Shown here one piece after another: positions 31,673 to 33,872 of a DNA stretch of 33,872 nt; positions within the stretch are counted from its first letter, which is position 1, and each line of letters starts with the position of its first letter. Source of the DNA: Patescibacteria group bacterium (GTDB lineage Bacteria; Patescibacteriota; Minisyncoccia; JAHIHE01); the NCBI GenBank assembly GCA_018896765.1, contig JAHILZ010000055.1, positions 1-33,872 on the forward strand, in the 5' to 3' direction. Made by a program: the position numbers and the translations under genes. Under the pieces are notes generated by a model. It saw nothing but the letters and a program-made list of their open reading frames with translations. It had not been told where the DNA came from and ran no database searches.

Positions 31673-32764
31673 CTAGCTTGCTATAAGCAAAACCTCTTTT
31701 GAATTTTCATTGCTTAAAACATATTTATAATCCACTTCTTTTATCTCAACTGTTTTCCCTATTTTTTTAAGCATTTCGATTAGTTCTGCGGTTTTTGGAA
31801 TACCATCATCACGATAGGATATAACCAAAATAGAATCTTTAAATTTGTTAAAAAGTGTTTCAAAAGCACTGTGTATCTCACCTTTATTACACCACTCATT
31901 TTTTCCATTTTTTATTTTTTTATGTTTTGTCTCGTGATCAATTAAATTAGGCCACTCATCATATTTAACAATGCCCTCTAAGAAATGGTAAAAATCAAAA
32001 TAATTTACACCGACACCATTTTTTGAAATATATGGAGTATCTATGTAGACTAAATCTGGCTTTGTGTGGCTCCATTCAAAAATATCATTCTGAAAAGCCA
32101 AGTTATTTTTTTTATTATCAAATACTGCATTATTGGCTTCATTCACAAATTTTATAAAATGCTTTTCAAAAGGAGTGTCCCATGTTTTTTTATTTCCAAA
32201 ACTTCGTTCTACTTCGGCAGTACGAACATATAAGTTTTTTCTATGAAATAAATTATATGGGCGTTTAATAATACAAGATTGAAATAAGGCAAAAAAAGCT
32301 AACGCCTGTTTGTATTTGTTTTGAAGTAGTTCAATATTGGTTATGACTTGATCGAGCCATTTATTTTCTTCATCTGTAAAATAGATATTCTGAAAAGTAT
32401 CGAAAATAAAAGACGGATAATCAATGTCGGCATGTTTTGTTAAAATAAATTTAAGATCGTCTTCGTCTAAAAAAATATGACTATTCTCAATTAGAGCCTG
32501 TCCAATGACATAATTAAACTTAAGGTAGTCATTATAAAAAACTTGTTTTCCTTGTTTTTTAAACATATATCCGACACTTCCGGTTCCTCCGAATGAGTCC
32601 AAAACTGACTCGAATTTCAAGTCCTTTGTGCAATAAGCAATCCAATCAATAATTTTGTTTTTGCTTCCCTGATAACGAGTACCTGGAAATGCACCAAAAT
32701 CATTATTTGGTTCAATTTCAAATAATGCTTTCTGCGCCGATTGTCTCGTTAAAGTTAAAGTCAT
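31673..32764 (-). CDS. D12-class N6-adenine DNA methyltransferase
   Basis: A 363-aa alpha/D12-class enzyme. Motif X-like YQGSKNKIIDW (31-41) and the SAM-binding motif SVLDSFGGTGSVGYMF (53-68) come first. The catalytic motif IV is DLVYIDTPYI (DTPY at 242-245), a variant of DPPY. The gene overlaps the EcoRV-like endonuclease gene by 4 nt (ATGA), so it is its cognate protective methyltransferase by position. If the endonuclease cuts GATATC, this enzyme should methylate an adenine in that site. It is not obviously close to M.EcoRV itself, suggesting a reassorted pair. Two nt later the CD-NTase gene starts. Confidence 0.88.
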   Translation of the reverse strand: MTLTLTRQSAQKALFEIEPNNDFGAFPGTRYQGSKNKIIDWIAYCTKDLKFESVLDSFGGTGSVGYMFKKQGKQVFYNDYLKFNYVIGQALIENSHIFLDEDDLKFILTKHADIDYPSFIFDTFQNIYFTDEENKWLDQVITNIELLQNKYKQALAFFALFQSCIIKRPYNLFHRKNLYVRTAEVERSFGNKKTWDTPFEKHFIKFVNEANNAVFDNKKNNLAFQNDIFEWSHTKPDLVYIDTPYISKNGVGVNYFDFYHFLEGIVKYDEWPNLIDHETKHKKIKNGKNEWCNKGEIHSAFETLFNKFKDSILVISYRDDGIPKTAELIEMLKKIGKTVEIKEVDYKYVLSNENSKEVLLIAS

Positions 32765-33546
32765 AAATTTTTTGTGTTTCTATAGGCTAAATATTCTTTC
32801 AAGTTAGAATAGGGGGCCTTGGCAAGTCCGCCAGCTCGTGCCATTTCTGCCGTCATATAGTGCATCCAAAAATCGTCAAACACCTTTACTCCATATTTGG
32901 CAAAAGGGCCCGATCCCTCTCGTAATTCTTCTAATTTGACACATGAGCCGATATTTTTTGTATTTCCACTTCCAGGTCGGTCTTTAGCAATACGATATTT
33001 TTCTTGTACAATAAAATCAAAGTCTCTTACCACTGATAAAATTTCTTCCAAGTCATCAATCGTATATACTCGGTTTTCATCGATTGCGCCGTCTTGCTTT
33101 GTGTAAATTGCTCCGAGAATATAATGTTTTTTATACTCGTTATATGGGAATGTAATATTTTTCTTTGAGTTTCTTTCTCGAAAATACCCAGTAAAAGCTC
33201 CTAGCGTAAAGCCTGAAACAGAACTATTTTCATGACGATAAGTACTTTTTAAATCAAGGGCGATTTTTTCCTTTTCAGGAGTGATAAAAGTTACATCAGG
33301 ATAATGGTTTTGTTCTTCGGAAAAAATCATTTGGTATTTGTTTTCATCTGCAAATTTTTTAAGAACAGGAAACATCATTAGCTCTATGATTTTTGATATT
33401 ACTTTTGTATCAACAGAAATAGTATAAATATTTTTAGCGATATCAATAAACCCCTTTACTGACCAGTCGCCATTTGGAGTTTCGAGCATTTTCCTAAAAT
33501 CCCCAGAATGTTTTAGAAGCCGTAGCTGAAAATTATCTTGTTTCAT
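32761..33546 (-). CDS. EcoRV-like type II restriction endonuclease
   Basis: A 261-aa protein matching EcoRV along its length. VDTKVISKIIELM aligns with the EcoRV SDTKVLSTIFELF region. EEQNHYPDVTF (D84) and KIALDLKSTYRHE (D98-L-K100) give the catalytic PD...D-x-K. The DNA recognition loop GSGNTKNIGS (192-201) is almost that of EcoRV. Predicted action is blunt cleavage of GATATC. It starts the four-gene minus-strand operon and overlaps the methyltransferase by 4 nt. Endonuclease-first order is unusual but known. At least two GATATC sites remain in this window (1065 and 27972), so host methylation would be required. Confidence 0.88.
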   Translation of the reverse strand: MKQDNFQLRLLKHSGDFRKMLETPNGDWSVKGFIDIAKNIYTISVDTKVISKIIELMMFPVLKKFADENKYQMIFSEEQNHYPDVTFITPEKEKIALDLKSTYRHENSSVSGFTLGAFTGYFRERNSKKNITFPYNEYKKHYILGAIYTKQDGAIDENRVYTIDDLEEILSVVRDFDFIVQEKYRIAKDRPGSGNTKNIGSCVKLEELREGSGPFAKYGVKVFDDFWMHYMTAEMARAGGLAKAPYSNLKEYLAYRNTKNL

Positions 33547-33612
33547 ATTAGTTGCTTTTATTTAAGTTATTAACTGTTATTATTGTATTCGTTTTCCCCT
33601 TATAAATAAATC

Positions 33613-33639
33613 GTTTTCGCAGCGGAGCGGAGAAAACAC
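33613..33639. repeat. Mini hairpin, copy 2 (attC-like core)
   Basis: Stem GTTTTC / GAAAAC around GCAGCGGAGCGGA, then CAC. It matches 28602-28628 with only transitions and has the same placement: after an attC-like site and before the next minus-strand gene. Confidence 0.6.
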
Positions 33640-33682
33640 CTTATTACCCTCTATAATTAATGAAAAAGAAATTTGAAAATTT

Positions 33683-33709
33683 TTTTAAAACAATTGGGCG
33701 ATAGCCCAA
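33683..33709 (-). terminator. Hairpin with T-run on minus strand
   Basis: TTGGGC / GCCCAA with a 4-nt loop (33694-33709). Read on the minus strand, TTGTTTT follows. It could end transcription from the cassette to the right of the window. Confidence 0.5.
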
Positions 33710-33728
33710 AAAAGAAAAGGAATATTTC

Positions 33729-33807
33729 AGCTAACGTTTGCGGATAAAAGAAGTTGCCGAAGGCAATTTGGGGAAATCTTTGATTTCCCTTTTATCCGCT
33801 GTTAGGT
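33729..33807 (-). mobile_element. attC-like recombination site D
   Basis: Outer boxes AGCTAAC (33729-33735) and GTTAGGT (33801-33807, perfect GTTRRRY). Inner boxes GCGGATAAAAG and CTTTTATCCGC pair perfectly over 11 bp; the spacers are GTTT and T. The interior has AAGTTGCCGAAGGCAATTT, then GGGAAATC / GATTTCCC. This is the shortest and cleanest of the four sites. Confidence 0.75.
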
Positions 33808-33826
33808 GACGGTTTCAAAAATGAAA

Positions 33827-33872
33827 TCACTTTTTATCTCCTGTTATTTTTCTTTTCTTTTCTTTAATTTTC
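33827..33872 (-). CDS. Possible C-terminal end of off-window gene
   Basis: On the minus strand the frame entering from the right edge reads KIKEKKRKITGDKK and stops at 33827, 20 bp before attC-like site D. The spacing from stop codon to site fits the other cassettes (12 and 29 bp). Too short to identify. Confidence 0.35.
   Translation of the reverse strand, partial: KIKEKKRKITGDKK

Noticed and set aside
1..33872. tRNA genes, CRISPR arrays, integrase or transposase genes
   Set aside because: Looked for on both strands by motif; none could be supported.

Overview
The window reads as a chromosomal segment of a moderately AT-rich bacterium using the standard code (TGA is a stop). Gene content and style fit Patescibacteria/CPR: a WbaP-like initiating glycosylphosphotransferase, GT4 glycosyltransferases, a DUF4012 protein, MurJ, and an isopentenyl phosphate kinase relic. 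This placement is inferred; no ribosomal marker is present.

Layout. (1) Positions 1-890 hold an enlarged RNase P RNA gene (rnpB) with two long AT-rich helix insertions. (2) Positions 954-3481 and 19417-26250 are two halves of one surface-polysaccharide locus: initiating sugar transferase, GT4, Wzz-like protein, two more GT4s, DUF4012 protein, MurJ flippase. (3) Between them, positions 3520-19300 are a same-strand defence island: Fic protein, DEDDh exonuclease, HTH-Fic protein, DUF2130 nuclease-like protein, type III-like Res, AlbA_2 ATPase, Mod methyltransferase, Shedu-like DUF4263 nuclease, a small ORF overlapping a ClpP-fold protease, and an AbiEi/AbiEii toxin-antitoxin pair. (4) Positions 26300-33872, with all genes on the minus strand, look like an integron-type cassette array without an integrase in view (CALIN-like). 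Four attC-like structured repeats punctuate a Fic gene, a methyltransferase fragment, a degenerate APH-fold kinase, and a four-gene operon that joins an EcoRV-like restriction-modification pair to a CD-NTase/SLATT CBASS pair.

Insertion history can be read from scars. The 3' end of the GT gene (3421-3515) reappears, diverged, at 17734-17828, fused by microhomology to a 5' fragment of wzz (17695-17745, identical to 19405-19455). The HTH-Fic gene is flanked by a perfect 95-bp direct repeat containing the leader and first 14 codons of the DUF2130 gene. In both cases the duplicated piece is the leader plus about 40 nt of the downstream gene, so defence modules appear to have been stacked one after another at preferred spots.

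The strongest candidates for something undescribed are the attC-like cassette array carrying defence genes, the R-M/CBASS fusion operon, the leader-duplicating module insertions, and the Shedu/type III/DUF2130/AlbA_2 cluster beside a small-ORF/ClpP-like protease pair. All functions are read from motifs by eye; no database search was run.
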